Shown: piece after piece, positions 27,670 through 38,982 of the stretch | Position numbering within the stretch: the first letter of the stretch is position 1 | How the letters are laid out: each line of letters opens with the position of its first letter | Origin: JAMXLO01 sp963776505 | GTDB lineage: Bacteria > Pseudomonadota > Alphaproteobacteria > Acetobacterales > Acetobacteraceae | Direction of reading: 5' to 3' | DNA length: 64,000 nucleotides | NCBI GenBank assembly: GCA_963776505.1 | Contig: CAVZNH010000022.1 | Coordinates: 90,399 to 154,398 of the forward strand | Notes under the pieces: model-generated | The model's input: only the letters and a program-made list of their open reading frames with translations | Database searches by the model: none | Told to the model about the DNA's origin: nothing | Translations under genes and position numbers: made by a program

Positions 27670-28534
27670 GCGGATCGAGCCAATCACGGATGCCGTCGCC
27701 GACGAAGTTGAAGCCGATCACCACGGTGAGGATGGCGAGGCCGGGAAATGTCGCGACCCACCATTGGTTCACCAGCTCGCGTCCCTCCGACACCATCGAT
27801 CCCCATTCGGCGGTCGGCGGCACCACGCCGAGGCCGAGGAACGACAGGCCGGCGAACACCAGAATGGCGTTGCCGAGATCGAGAGTGACCAGCACAACCA
27901 GCGGGCCGATTGCGTTCGGTATGATCTGGCGGAACAGGATGTGCGCCGGTCCGAAGCCGATCGCCTGTGCCGCTGCGACGTATTCGGCGGAACGCTGGCC
28001 GATCACCAGGCTGCGCGCCAGTCGGGCGAATTTAGGCCACCACACCACCAGCATCGCGATCACCGTGTTGCGCGTGCCGATGCCGAGCGCCGCGGCGATC
28101 GCCATCGCCAGGATGATCGGCGGAAAGCAGAACACCAGGTCCGTCGCCCGCATCAGCAACTCCTCGGCCCAGCCGCGCATATACGCGGCGATCGCGCCGA
28201 GCAACGTGCCGAACAGTCCGCCAAGCAGCACCACGATGAAGCCGACCGCAAGCGACGTGCGTGCGCCGTACAGCACACGGGTGAACACGTCGCGGCCGAG
28301 TACGTCGGTGCCGAGTAGGTGCAGATCGGATGGCGGCAGCAGTCGGCCGGCGACGTTCACCACGTCGGGGGGGTATGGCGCGATCCATGGTGCGAGGATC
28401 GCCGCGATGGCCCACAGCGCGATCACCACGGCGCCGAGTGTGGCGAGACCATAGCGGCGCAGCCAGCGTCGTCGTCGCGCGCCAGAACCGGTCTCGGTGG
28501 TGGCCGCAAGCAGGGCGGCTTCGACGCCGCTCAT
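27653..28534 (-). CDS. Oligopeptide-type ABC transporter permease (DppC-like)
   Basis: Inner-membrane subunit of the same importer, 293 residues. It has the DppC N-terminal extension (YGLATLGAVVIALWAIAAI), the LLGTDVLGRDVFTRVLYGAR segment typical of DppC/OppC, about six membrane helices, and the cytoplasmic EAA-type loop (EYVAAAQAIGFGPAHILFR). The ATG at 28534 overlaps the upstream permease stop as ATGA. The end overlaps the ATPase gene. Intact. Confidence 0.93.
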
Positions 28535-29544
28535 CGCCGCGACACGCGCGGATCGAGCGCCGCGTACGACAGATCGACCAGCAGGTTGACCATCACATAG
28601 ATCGCCGCGACGACAAGTGTGATGCCCATGATGGCCGGGAAGTCGAGCCGCACCGCGCTCTGGAACGTGTAACGACCGAGCCCTGGCCAGGAGAATATCG
28701 ATTCGGTCAGCACAGTGCCGGTGAGAAGCTGGGCATAGGCGAGCCCACCCAGTGTCACCACCGGCAGCAGCGCATTCGGCAATGCGTGGCCGAGCATGAT
28801 GGCGCGCCGCGCGAGACCCTTGGCGCGGGCGACGCGGATATAGTCCTGCGACAAAGCCTCCAGCATCGCGGCGCGCGTGGTGCGCGTGATCAGGCCGAGC
28901 GTGCTGGCAGCGAGCACGATCGACGGCAGGACCAGATGCGATGCGGCGTCCCAGAACGTGTCCCAGTCGCCGGCGAGCGGTGCGTCGATCAGCATGATGC
29001 CGGTGACGGTCGGCGGTGGAAACGTGCTGGCGCTGATCTGGCCGGGACCAGGTGCCCATTCCAATGCGCCGTAGAACACCGCGAGCATGACGAAGGCGAG
29101 CCAGAACGTCGGCGCGGACACGCCGACCAGTGAAATGCTGCGGGCGAGATGGTCGATCCATGTATCGCGCTTCATCGCCGCCAGAACGCCGAGAGGCAGG
29201 CCGAACAGCAGCGAGAGCAGGAACGCGATGGTGGAAAGTTCGACGGTGGCCGGCGCGTATTGCGCGATGTCATCCAGGACCGGCCGCTGCGAGCCGATCG
29301 ATACGCCGAGATCGCCGTGGAAGACGCCGGTTAGAAAAATCCAGTAGCGGTCCCACAGCGGCAGATCGAGCCCCCATTTGTGGCGGAACGCCGCGACCAT
29401 GTCGGGATTGTTCGCCGCGATGTCGCCAAGCTGGGTCAGCACGGGATCGCCGGGCACCATGTTGGCGATCAGGAAGATCACCAGCGTGGCCAGCAGGACC
29501 ATCAGGGCGGCTATGACAAGGCGCGAGATTGCGTAGCGAAGCAT
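28531..29544 (-). CDS. Oligopeptide-type ABC transporter permease (DppB-like)
   Basis: First gene of the minus-strand transporter run, 337 residues from ATG 29544 (MLRYAISRLVIAALMVLLAT). It carries the DppB hallmarks: N-terminal helix, LDLPLWDRYWIFLTGVFHGDLG, the EAA loop (QDYIRVARAKGLARRAIMLGH) and SIFSWPGLGRYTFQSAV near the end. It diverges from the substrate-binding-protein gene starting at 29660; the 115-bp gap presumably holds both promoters. Intact. Confidence 0.93.
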   Translation of the reverse strand: MLRYAISRLVIAALMVLLATLVIFLIANMVPGDPVLTQLGDIAANNPDMVAAFRHKWGLDLPLWDRYWIFLTGVFHGDLGVSIGSQRPVLDDIAQYAPATVELSTIAFLLSLLFGLPLGVLAAMKRDTWIDHLARSISLVGVSAPTFWLAFVMLAVFYGALEWAPGPGQISASTFPPPTVTGIMLIDAPLAGDWDTFWDAASHLVLPSIVLAASTLGLITRTTRAAMLEALSQDYIRVARAKGLARRAIMLGHALPNALLPVVTLGGLAYAQLLTGTVLTESIFSWPGLGRYTFQSAVRLDFPAIMGITLVVAAIYVMVNLLVDLSYAALDPRVSRR

Positions 29545-29659
29545 GCCACGGACTATTGCCGATCGGACATGGCGGGCCAAGCAGAGGGGTTCGGTTCTCG
29601 CAATGACTGACCGGGGCAGCTATGATGGAGTGCCAGCACAGAACAAATGGGGGGCAGAC

Positions 29660-31270
29660 GTGCGTGACATTGGATGGATCGGCCGGCGGGACGTGATGCG
29701 CCTGCTGGGTGCGGGTGGCGCGGCTCTGGCGGCGGGGCTTCCCGAGCGCGTTCATGCCGCGGCGGCGAAGAACACGCTGGTGCTCGGCCTCGACATCAGC
29801 GATTCGATCACCTTCGATCCGGCGCGAGAGGCGCAGTATACCCCGCCGCTTACCGTGACCGCGGCGTACGAATCGCTGATCACCATGACGCCGGGCGACT
29901 ATCTCAACGTGAAGCCGGCGCTGGCCAGCGCGTGGGCACGCACGCCTGACGGCAAAGGCTGGCGCTTCACCATGCGTCCGGGAACGAAGTTCAACAGCGG
30001 CAACCCGGTCACCGTCGAGGACGTGAAGTGGAGCCTCGAGCGCGTCATCAACGTGAAGGACCAACCGTCACAATACGTGGCCCTGGTCGACCATGTGGCG
30101 GTCGTTGATGACAAGACCATCGACGTCATCATGAAGGATCCGTCGGCGCCGCTGCTCACCGTGCTGTGCGGCCCGAATTTCGGCGTGCTGGAGCGCAAGG
30201 TCGTGGAGGCGCACGGCGGCACCAACGCGCCGAACGCGAACACCGAGGACAAGGCGACCCAGTGGCTTGATCAGAATTCAGCCGGCGCCGGCCCGTTCAC
30301 TCTGGTTGGCTGGACGCGGAATGCGCAGATCATGCTGACGCGCAATCCCCATTATTGGCGCGGACCGGCGCATTTCGAGCATGTCGTGCTGCGCCACATG
30401 GGCGACAGCGCCACGCAGTTGCTTGCCGTCAAGCGGGGCGACATCGATGCGGCGTTCAATCTCATCCCGGAGCAGGTGGCGACGCTGAAGGGCGACCCGA
30501 ATGTGCGTGTCGAAGGGCTGGAGAGCCTCGACTTCGTCTACATGGCGCTGACCTGCGAGCCGGCCTTCAACAAGGCGCTCGCTGTGAAGGAGGCGCGGCA
30601 GGCGGTCTGGTATGCGATCGACTACGACGGCATCATCAACAGCATGCTTGGCGGCAAGGCGATCCGCTGCGCCAGCTTCATTCCAATCGGGTTGTACGGC
30701 TCGACGCGCGAGACCACTAAGCAGTTCGGCTATCACCAGGACCTCGATCGCGCGAAGCAGTTGCTGCAAAAGGCGGGCTTTCCCGACGGCTTCGAGTTCA
30801 AGCTGAGCTATGGCGATGCCGCCGTGTCGGGGCTGTCGTATGCGGTGCTTGGGCAGAAGCTGCAATCCGACCTGGCGCGTGTCGGCATCAAGGTGAACCT
30901 CGATCCGATGGATCAGGTGAACCTGCGCACGCAGTATACCACCGGCAAGTCGACCGCCGTGCTGACGTTCTGGAATCCGTCCGGCGTCGAGACCGATGGC
31001 TGGGCGTCTGCGACGGTGCAGCGCGTCGCCAAGCGCATCCACTGGACGCCACCCGATGATCTGGTGAAGCTGGTGGCGCAGGCTGCGGCGGAGACCGATG
31101 CGCAAAAGCGGTCAGCGCTCTATGTCGAGTATGAGAAGGCGATGATCGATCAGGCGAACCTGATCGTGCTGTTCCAGCCGATCTACCAGTTCGCGGTGCG
31201 CGATGCGATCAAGCAGTTTCCGCTGACCGCCGCGGGATGGGAAGTGGAGCTGTTCGAGGCGAGCACGTAG
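29660..31270 (+). CDS. Peptide-type ABC transporter substrate-binding protein (family 5), Tat-like signal
   Basis: Periplasmic receptor of the importer encoded divergently. I place the start at GTG 29660, so that the twin-arginine-like signal IGRRDVMRLLGAGGAALAAG sits at the N-terminus; an ATG at 29603 is in frame but gives an unusual leader. The mature part, 536 residues with signal, has the SBP_bac_5 layout (LTVTAAYESLI, GWRFTMRPGTKFNSGNPVTVEDV, SAGAGPFTLVGW). The downstream SDR starts directly after the stop. Substrate could be a peptide, opine or other amine; undetermined. Confidence 0.9.
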   Translation: MRDIGWIGRRDVMRLLGAGGAALAAGLPERVHAAAAKNTLVLGLDISDSITFDPAREAQYTPPLTVTAAYESLITMTPGDYLNVKPALASAWARTPDGKGWRFTMRPGTKFNSGNPVTVEDVKWSLERVINVKDQPSQYVALVDHVAVVDDKTIDVIMKDPSAPLLTVLCGPNFGVLERKVVEAHGGTNAPNANTEDKATQWLDQNSAGAGPFTLVGWTRNAQIMLTRNPHYWRGPAHFEHVVLRHMGDSATQLLAVKRGDIDAAFNLIPEQVATLKGDPNVRVEGLESLDFVYMALTCEPAFNKALAVKEARQAVWYAIDYDGIINSMLGGKAIRCASFIPIGLYGSTRETTKQFGYHQDLDRAKQLLQKAGFPDGFEFKLSYGDAAVSGLSYAVLGQKLQSDLARVGIKVNLDPMDQVNLRTQYTTGKSTAVLTFWNPSGVETDGWASATVQRVAKRIHWTPPDDLVKLVAQAAAETDAQKRSALYVEYEKAMIDQANLIVLFQPIYQFAVRDAIKQFPLTAAGWEVELFEAST

Positions 31271-32045
31271 ATGGCGTATCAACCGTTTGATCTGACCGGC
31301 AAGGTCGCGCTGGTGACCGGCGGCAACCGCGGCATCGGCTTCGGCATGGCTCATGCAATGGCCGAGGCTGGGGCGGATATCGCGATCTGGGGCACGAACG
31401 CGGCGAAGAATGAGGAGGCGAGGGGGGAACTGGCGAAGACCGGCCGTCGCGTTCTCGCGCTGCAATGCGATGTGGGTGACGAAGCCGCGGTTGACGCGGC
31501 CTTCGTGCGCACCTTGGAGGAGATGGGACGCGTCGATGGCTGTTTCGCCAATGCCGGCATCGGCGGTGGCGGGGCGTCGTCGTTTCTGGAAATGAGCAGC
31601 GAACTTTGGCATCGCGTGCTGCGCGTCAATCTCGATGGCGCGTTTTACACATTCCGTGCGGCTGCGCGGCACATGGTGGAGCGTGGTGGCGGCGGCGTTC
31701 TGGTCGGCACGGCGTCATTGGCCGCGATCGAGGCGGCGCCGCAGAAGCGAGCACTACGCGGCGACGAAAGGTGGCATGATCTCGATGGTGCGCGCGCTGA
31801 GTGTGGAGTTCGCCCGTTACAACGTGCGGGCGCACGCCATCCTGCCGGGGTGGATCGAGACCGATATGACGCAGCGGCTGACCACGAACGATACGTTCCA
31901 CGGCAAGGTCATGCCGCGGATTCCGATGCGGCGGTGGGGGCGCGGTGACGATTTCGGCGGGATCGCCGTGTACCTGATGAGCGCCGCGTCGCGCTACCAC
32001 ACCGGCGATACCTTCGTGATCGACGGCGGGTATTCGCTGTTCTGA
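31271..32045 (+). CDS. Short-chain dehydrogenase/reductase, suspected single-base insertion
   Basis: Rossmann-fold NAD(P)-dependent oxidoreductase. It begins at the base after the binding-protein stop, suggesting an operon. VALVTGGNRGIGFGMA holds the cofactor glycines, CFANAGIGGGG the NAG-like motif and VGTASLAAIE the catalytic-Ser strand. The YxxxK motif appears only in the shifted frame, as EHYAATKGGM. Removing one A at 31745-31746 (CAGAAGC) unites the parts into 257 residues ending DTFVIDGGYSLF, a normal SDR. It converges with gltD, with a short CGCGG/CCGCG inverted repeat at 32052-32064 between them. Substrate unknown. Confidence 0.87.
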
Positions 32046-32056
32046 CCGAGGCGCGG

Positions 32057-33511
32057 CTACCGCGGCAGCGTGCTGCTGCCCATCAGGAACTCGTCCACAG
32101 CCTGGGCGCATTGCCTGCCTTCGCGGATCGCCCATACGACGAGTGACTGTCCGCGCCGCATGTCGCCGGCGGCGAACACCTTGCTGACCGACGTGCGATA
32201 ATCCGTCGTGTTCGCCAGCACGTTGCCGCGCGGATCGAGTGCCACGCGCGCCTGTTCGACCATGCCCTGCTTGCGTGGGCCAAGAAATCCCATCGCCAAC
32301 AGCACCAGATCAGCCTTCAGCTGGAACTGGCTGTTTGGCATTTCCTGCATCGCCATCCGACCGTCCGCGCCTTTGACCCATTCGACGCGGACGCACTCAA
32401 GCGCCTCGACCTTGCCCGAGAGGCCCACGGCGCGCTTGGTCAGCACGGCCCAGTCGCGGTCACAGCCTTCGTCATGCGCATGCGAGGACCGCAGCTTGAG
32501 CGGCCAATCCGGCCAGGTTAGCGCCTTGTTCTCGCGCTCCGGCGGCTTGGACAAAATCTCCAGTTGCGTGATGGAGGCCGCGCCCTGACGCACCGACGTG
32601 CCGATGCAGTCGGAACCGGTGTCGCCACCGCCGATCACCACCACATGTTTGCCCTTGGCGGTAATCGTGCCGCGTCCCATCGTCGCGCGCGCTTCAGCAT
32701 CGCCGGCGCCGCGCCTGTTCTGCTGCGTCAGGAAATCCATCGCGAAGTGGATGCCGTCGAGTCCGCGGCCCTGCACCTCCAGATCGCGCGGCCACTCGGC
32801 GCCGCCTGACAGCACCACCGCGTCGAAGTCACGCAGCAGCGAGGCCATCGGCAGGGTGACGCCGATCTCGATGCCGGTGCGGAATGCGACACCCTCCGCC
32901 GTCATCTGCTCGATACGCCGATCGATCAGATGCTTCTCCATTTTGAAATCCGGAATGCCGTAGCGCAGCAGGCCGCCGATGCGGTCGTGCTTCTCGAACA
33001 GAGTCACGGTATGACCGGCGCGGGCGAGCTGCTGCGAGCACGCCATGCCCGCCGGACCGGAACCTACGACCGCGATGCGCTTGCCAGTACGGTGCGATGG
33101 CGGATGCGGCTTGATCCAGCCTTCCTGCCACGCGCGATCGACGATCGCACATTCGATCGTCTTGATGGTCACCGGGTTGTCGTCGATGTTCAGCGTGCAC
33201 GACGCCTCGCACGGCGCCGGACAGATGCGGCCGGTGAACTCGGGAAAGTTGTTGGTGGAATGCAGCGTGCGGATCGCCGCTTCCCATTGGTGGCGATAGA
33301 CGAGGTTGTTCCAGTCCGGGATCAGATTGTTGACCGGACAGCCGTTGTGGCAGAACGGGATGCCGCAATCCATGCAGCGCGCCGCCTGTTCTGACAGCTC
33401 GGGTTCGGACAGCGGCTTGAGGAACTCAGTCCACGTCCTGCGCCGCACATCGGGCTTGTCGTAGCCGCGATCGTGGCGCTCGATTTCGAGGAAGCCGGTG
33501 ACCTTGCCCAT
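32057..33511 (-). CDS. gltD: Glutamate synthase small (beta) subunit
   Basis: NADPH-oxidising flavoprotein subunit of glutamate synthase, feeding electrons to GltB for glutamate formation from glutamine and 2-oxoglutarate. The 484-residue protein starts with the two 4Fe-4S cysteine clusters (CMDCGIPFCHNGCPV and CPAPCEASC), followed by the FAD fold VVGSGPAGMACSQQLA and the NADPH fold VVIGGGDTGSDCIG. The C-terminal FAD contact is VFAAGDMRRGQSLVVWAI. GAGG lies about 7 nt before the ATG. It follows gltB by 9 bp. Intact. Confidence 0.97.
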   Translation of the reverse strand: MGKVTGFLEIERHDRGYDKPDVRRRTWTEFLKPLSEPELSEQAARCMDCGIPFCHNGCPVNNLIPDWNNLVYRHQWEAAIRTLHSTNNFPEFTGRICPAPCEASCTLNIDDNPVTIKTIECAIVDRAWQEGWIKPHPPSHRTGKRIAVVGSGPAGMACSQQLARAGHTVTLFEKHDRIGGLLRYGIPDFKMEKHLIDRRIEQMTAEGVAFRTGIEIGVTLPMASLLRDFDAVVLSGGAEWPRDLEVQGRGLDGIHFAMDFLTQQNRRGAGDAEARATMGRGTITAKGKHVVVIGGGDTGSDCIGTSVRQGAASITQLEILSKPPERENKALTWPDWPLKLRSSHAHDEGCDRDWAVLTKRAVGLSGKVEALECVRVEWVKGADGRMAMQEMPNSQFQLKADLVLLAMGFLGPRKQGMVEQARVALDPRGNVLANTTDYRTSVSKVFAAGDMRRGQSLVVWAIREGRQCAQAVDEFLMGSSTLPR

Positions 33512-33520
33512 GAAAAATCC

Positions 33521-36500
33521 TCAGTCGGCGGCAGCGGCTTTGGCCGCCTGGCGTTCCGCGCGCAGTTCGACCAAGGCACGCCGGAAGTCGAGCGGCATTA
33601 CCTTCACGAAGCTCGCCAGTGCCGTGTCCCAGTTGTCCAGCAGTTCGCGTGCCCGCGCGCTGCCGGTGTAGAGCAGATGTCGTTCGACCAGCACACGCAA
33701 CCGTTCCGCGTCGAACCGCAGCAGGTCGCCCATGCCGCTGTCCTCGACCGACAGAGCGCGCTGGCGCGGCCGTTCCGGATCGTCGGCGGCTTCGCGATCC
33801 GGCGGCAGGATCGGCTCCAACTCGACCCCGGCCATGTTGCACAGGCTTTCGAAGCGGCGCTTCGGGTCATAGACATAGGCAACGCCGCCTGACATGCCGG
33901 CGGCGAAGTTGCGCCCGGTGTCGCCCAGCACTGCGACCACGCCACCGGTCATGTACTCGCAGCCATGATCGCCGCAGCCTTCGACCACCGCGATCGCGCC
34001 CGAGTTGCGGACGGCGAAGCGCTCGCCGGCGACGCCCTGGAAATATGCATCCCCGGCAATCGCGCCGTACAGCACGGTGTTGCCGATGATGATGTTCTCG
34101 GTAGGCTCGCGCTTTGCTTCGGCCGGTTGTCGCACGACAACACGGCCGCCCGATAATCCCTTTCCGACATAGTCGTTGGCGTCGCCCGTCAGTTCCAGCG
34201 AGATGCCGCGTGAGAGAAACGCGCCGAAGCTGCCGCCGGCGTTGCCGTGCAGGCTGATCTGGATCGTGTCCTCCGGCAGACCGGCATGGCCATAGCGCTT
34301 TGCGACCTCGCCCGACAACATGGCGCCGACCGTGCGGTGCACATTGCGGATTTCGTGCGAGATGCGGACAGGTTCGCCGCGCTGAAGGGCCGGCATGGCC
34401 AGCTCGATCAGTTCGTTGTCCATCGCGCGGTCGAGGTGATGGTTCTGCTTCTCGCAGTTGTAGATTGCGACACCCTCGCGGGCCGCCGCCTGATACAGGA
34501 TGCGGCTGAGATCGACGCCTTTCGCCTTCCAGTGTTCGACCGCGCTGCGCATGTCCAACCTGCCGACCTGGCCGACCATTTCACTGAACGTGCGGAAGCC
34601 GAGTTTCGCCATCAGCTCGCGCACTTCCTCGGCGATGAAGAAGAAGAAGTTGATCACGTGCTCTGGCTGGCCGGTGAACTTCTTGCGCAGCGCCGGGTCC
34701 TGCGTCGCGATGCCGACCGGGCAGGTATTCAGGTGGCACTTGCGCATCATGATGCAGCCGGCAGCGATCAGCGGCGCGGTGGAGAAACCGAATTCATCGG
34801 CACCCAGCAACGCGCCGATCACCACATCGCGTCCGGTGCGCAGCCCGCCATCGACCTGCACCGCGATGCGTCCGCGCAGGCCGTTCAGCACAAGTGTCTG
34901 CTGCGTTTCGGCCAGGCCGATCTCCCACGGCGAACCGGCGTGCGTGAGCGACGTAAGTGGCGACGCACCGGTGCCGCCTTCGAAGCCAGAAATCGTCACG
35001 TGATCCGCGCGCGCCTTGGCGACACCGGCGGCAACCGTGCCGACGCCCACTTCGGACACCAGCTTCACCGAAATGCGTGCCGCCGAATTGGCGTTCTTCA
35101 GATCGGCGATGAGCTGTGCCAGGTCTTCGATCGAATAGATGTCGTGATGCGGCGGTGGCGAGATCAGTCCGACGCCCGGCGTCGAATAGCGCACACGGGC
35201 AATGTTCTTGTCCACCTTGCGCCCAGGCAATTGGCCGCCTTCGCCGGGCTTGGCGCCTTGCGCCATCTTGATCTGCAAATCATCGGCATTCACCAGGTAC
35301 TCGATGGTGACGCCGAAGCGGCCGGAGGCGACCTGCTTGATCGCTGACCGCATCGAATCGCCGTTCGGCAGCCGCTTGTAGCGGTCGGACTCCTCGCCGC
35401 CTTCGCCGGTGTTCGACTTGCCGCCGATGCGGTTCATCGCGATCGCCAGCGTGGTGTGTGCCTCGCGCGAGATGGACCCGAAGCTCATCGCACCGGTGGC
35501 AAAGCGCTTCACGATCGACGCCGCAGGCTCCACTTCATCGAGAGGCACCGGCACATCGGCGAACTTCATCTGCATCAGCCCGCGCAGCGTCAGCAGGCGC
35601 CGGCTCTGGTCGTTGATCAGGTTAGTGAAGGCGGTGAACTCCGCGCGTGAGTTGCCGCGAGCGGCATGTTGCAGCTTCGCGACCGAGTCTGGTGTCCAGG
35701 CATGGTCCTCGCCGCGCAGACGGAACGCATAGTCGCCGCCGGCGTCCAGCATCCCTTCGTAGATCGGGTTGTCGCCATAGGCGTTCTGGTGCCGTTGCAC
35801 CGCCTCGCCCGCGATCTCCTCGAAGCCGGCACCTTCGATCGTGCTGGCGGTGCCGGTGAAGCATTTCTCCACGAAGTCGCTCGACAGCCCGACCGCGTCG
35901 AAGATCTGCGCGCCGCAATACGACTGATAGGTGGAGATGCCCATCTTGGACATCACCTTCAGGATGCCCTTGCCCACCGCCTTCAGGTAATTCTTCTGCA
36001 CCTCATAAGGCTTCTCGCGCAGGCCGTTCTGCGCGCGGATCTGCTCGAGCGTCTCGAACGCGAGGTACGGGTTGATCGCCTCTGCGCCGTAGCCTGCGAG
36101 TACGCAGAAATGGTGCACCTCGCGCGCCTCGCCGGTCTCGACGACAAGGCCGGTGCCGGTGCGCAGGCCACGCCGGATCAGATGATGATGCACGGCCGCG
36201 GTCGCCAGCAGCGCCGGCATCGGAATTCGGGTGGACGATACCGCGCGATCGGACAGGATCAGAATGTTGAAGCCATCCAGAACCGCGTCAGTGGCCTCGC
36301 TACAGATGCGATCGACCGCGCGCGCCATGCCGGCGGCGCCTTCGCTGGCGGGCCAGGTCACGTCGATTGTGCGGGTGCGGAACGCGTCGCCGACCAGCGA
36401 TGAGATCGCCCGAACCTTTTCGAGATCCGTATTGGTCAGGATCGGCTGCGCCACCTCGAGCCGGTAGTGCGAACCTGCATGATGACCCAGCAGATTTGGC

Positions 36501-38189
36501 CGCGGCCCGATCATCGATACCAGCGACATCACCAGCGCCTCGCGGGTCGAGTCGATCGGCGGGTTGGTGACCTGGGCGAAGTTCTGCTTGAAGTAATTGT
36601 ACAGTAGCTTCGGCTTGTTCGACAGAACGGCAAGCGGTGTGTCGGTGCCCATGGAACCCACCGGATCGTCGCCGTCCTGGGCCATCGGCTCGAGGAAGAA
36701 CTGAATGTCCTCCTGCGTATAGCCGAACGCCTGCTGCTGCTTCAGCAGCGATGTCATGTCATTCGGCCGTGCGGGCGGCATCTCCGGCATCGGCGCCGGC
36801 GTCTCTGACGGCTCCGGCAGTTCCTCAAGCTGCACCTGTGTGGTCTTCAGCCACTCGGCGTACGGATGCTTGGTCGCCAGTTGCTGCTTCACCTCGTCGT
36901 CGCCGATGATGCGGCCTTGCTCCAGGTCGATCAGCAGCATCTTGCCGGGCTGCAGCCGCCACTTGTGGACGATGCTTTCTTCCGGCACGGGTAGCACGCC
37001 GGCCTCGGACGCCATGATCACATGGTCATCGTCTGTCACGATGTAGCGGGCAGGGCGCAGACCGTTGCGATCCAGCGTGGCGCCGATCTGGCGGCCGTCG
37101 GTGAATGCGATCGCCGCTGGACCGTCCCACGGTTCCATCAGCGCCGCATAGTACTCGTAGAACGCCCGCCGGTCCGGATCCATCAGCGGATTTTCCGCCC
37201 ATGCCTCCGGGATCAGCATCATCATTGATTGCGCCAGCGAATAACCGCCGGCGACCAGGATCTCCAATGCGTTGTCGATACACGCCGTATCCGACTGGCC
37301 GTGCGGGATCAGCGGCCACATCTTGTCGAGGTCCGGCCCGATCAGTTCCGACGCCATCGAATGGCGCCGCGCATACATCCAGTTGACGTTGCCGCGGACT
37401 GTGTTGATCTCGCCGTTATGGGCCAGGAAGCGATACGGATGCGCCAGCCGCCAGGACGGGAACGTATTGGTGGAGAAGCGTTGATGCACCAGCGCCAGCG
37501 CCGATTGGGTCAGCGGATTGCTCAGGTCGAGGTAGAACGTGCCCACCTGAGGCGCCAGCAGCAGCCCCTTGTACACCACGGTGCGCGTCGAAAATGACGG
37601 CATGTAAAGGTCGCTCAGCCCCGGCAGATGCCGCTGGTTTTCCAGGCTGCGCACATTGTTCAGGGTCTGCTTGCGGATCGTGAGGATCTTCCGCTCGAAT
37701 GCGTCCTGATCCTTGACCTTGGGACTGGCGACCACGATCGCCTGGCGGATCACCGGCATCGTTTCGATGACGCGTCTACCCAGTCCCTCCATATCAATGG
37801 GGACTTCGCGCCATCCCAGCAGCGTCTGGCCCTCGGTCGTGATGTAATGTTCGAACAGGCGGATCGCGAATTCGCGCGCGCTGGCGTCCTGCGGCAGGAA
37901 GCACATCGCCACCGCGTAGCGGCCGAGTGGCGGCAGCGTCAGCTCGTTCTCTTCCGCCCAGTCGCGCAGGAGCTTGTCCGGCATCTGGATCAGGCAGCCG
38001 GCGCCGTCGCCCACCAGCGGGTCAGCACCGACCGCGCCGCGATGATCCAGGTTGACCAGGATCTGCAGCCCGCGTCGGATGATGTCGTGCGACTTTCGGC
38101 CCTTGATGTTGACGACGAAGCCCACTCCGCACAGAGTCATGCTCGTTGCGGGGATCGTACAGTCCTGGTCCCGCCGGGGATCCCATCAT
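33521..38189 (-). CDS. gltB: Glutamate synthase large (alpha) subunit, suspected insertion at the N-terminus
   Basis: Contains the glutaminase, FMN synthase and alpha-helix-barrel domains. The long frame starts at 38140 with MTLCGVGFV, putting the N-terminal nucleophile Cys at position 4. Just upstream, one base out of register, the DNA encodes LYDPRNEHD, the usual propeptide sequence ahead of the Cys. Deleting one base near 38132 fuses them, with the start at ATG 38189 (or 38186) and a propeptide of about 20 residues cleaved to expose Cys. The restored protein has 1555 residues. The 3Fe-4S site CIMMRKCHLNTCPVG lies near residue 1145, and the FMN/synthase region contains GGLRTGRDVVIGALLGADE. 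The 216-bp gap to mucR presumably holds its promoter. Confidence 0.95.
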
Positions 38190-38405
38190 TGGCCTTCAAC
38201 GCCTCCGTTTGGCGGACATGGCTTCGCCGCCCGTTGCCTGGGCGGGTCGCAAACGTAGACGTTAGCCTCCGCTTTGCTGCGCTGCAACGGACCAAGCTGG
38301 CGGGATCGGCTCCGAACCGCCCTGGGCGCGAAATGGCCCGGCTTTCGGGCGACCCTTCTACCGGATCAGCCTGGTATGGATATCGCTCTGTGGTTCGGAC
38401 CTTGC

Positions 38406-38882
38406 CTAGCCGCCACGGGCCCGCTGGCCACGCTGCGCTGCTTTGGGACCGCGCCGTTTCGCTGCCGGGCGCGCTTGTGGCGTCGCCGGCTTGCGGCCAA
38501 GACCGATCTTCTTCGCCAATGATGAACGGACCTTGGCATAGCTGGGTGCGACCATCGGATAATCCGCAGGCAATCCCCAGCGTTGGCGATACTGCGCAGG
38601 TGTCATCTTGTACGCCGTCATCAGATGCCGCTTCAGCATCTTCAGCTTTTTGCCGTCCTCGAGACAGATGATGTACTCGGGTTTGACCGACTGTTTGACA
38701 GAAACCGCCGGCACCGGCTTGGCCGGCTCAACCGGCGCCTGACCAACGTCTCGCAGCGTCTGGTAAACCTTCTCAATCAGGCCAGGTAATGCCTCGGCCT
38801 GAACTGTATTGTGTTCGACATGCGCGGAGACGATCTGGGCTGTCAACCGCAGAACCGTTTCCGACGACCCGGATTCATCCAT
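38406..38882 (-). CDS. Ros/MucR-family transcriptional regulator
   Basis: Zinc-finger regulator of the kind controlling exopolysaccharide, motility and cell-cycle genes in alphaproteobacteria; members bind AT-rich DNA as H-NS-like factors. The 158-residue protein from ATG 38882 has an N-terminal oligomerisation part (VLRLTAQIVSAHVEHNTVQ), then the MucR core YIICLEDGKKLKMLKRHL with MTPAQYRQRWGLPADYPMV and a basic tail. The second finger cysteine is replaced by Asp (CLED), as in many MucR proteins. The frame extends 84 codons upstream without conserved sequence. It is divergent from the binding-protein gene at 39234. Confidence 0.93.
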   Translation of the reverse strand: MDESGSSETVLRLTAQIVSAHVEHNTVQAEALPGLIEKVYQTLRDVGQAPVEPAKPVPAVSVKQSVKPEYIICLEDGKKLKMLKRHLMTAYKMTPAQYRQRWGLPADYPMVAPSYAKVRSSLAKKIGLGRKPATPQARPAAKRRGPKAAQRGQRARGG

Positions 38883-38954
38883 CGCGACGGCCTTTAACGA
38901 AGCATCGACCACCACTACAGCAATATTACGGGCTTTACCAGCTGTTCTATGGGT

Positions 38955-38982
38955 TTGACACTTAGCGAGTGATTGAAATAAT
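38955..38982 (+). promoter_or_regulatory. Candidate sigma70-type promoter upstream of the binding-protein gene
   Basis: TTGACA at 38955-38960 followed after 16 bp by AATAAT at 38977-38982, a full match to the -35 box and five of six in the -10 box. It lies in a locally AT-richer stretch, about 250 bp upstream of the ATG at 39234. The spacing is slightly below 17 bp. Confidence 0.4.

Noticed and set aside
32052..32064. CGCGG/CCGCG hairpin between the SDR and gltD stops as a bidirectional terminator
   Set aside because: Only five base pairs with a three-base loop and overlapping the gltD stop codon; too weak to claim.
34247..35347. Long plus-strand frames opposite gltB
   Set aside because: No recognisable domain; gltB is continuous on the other strand throughout.
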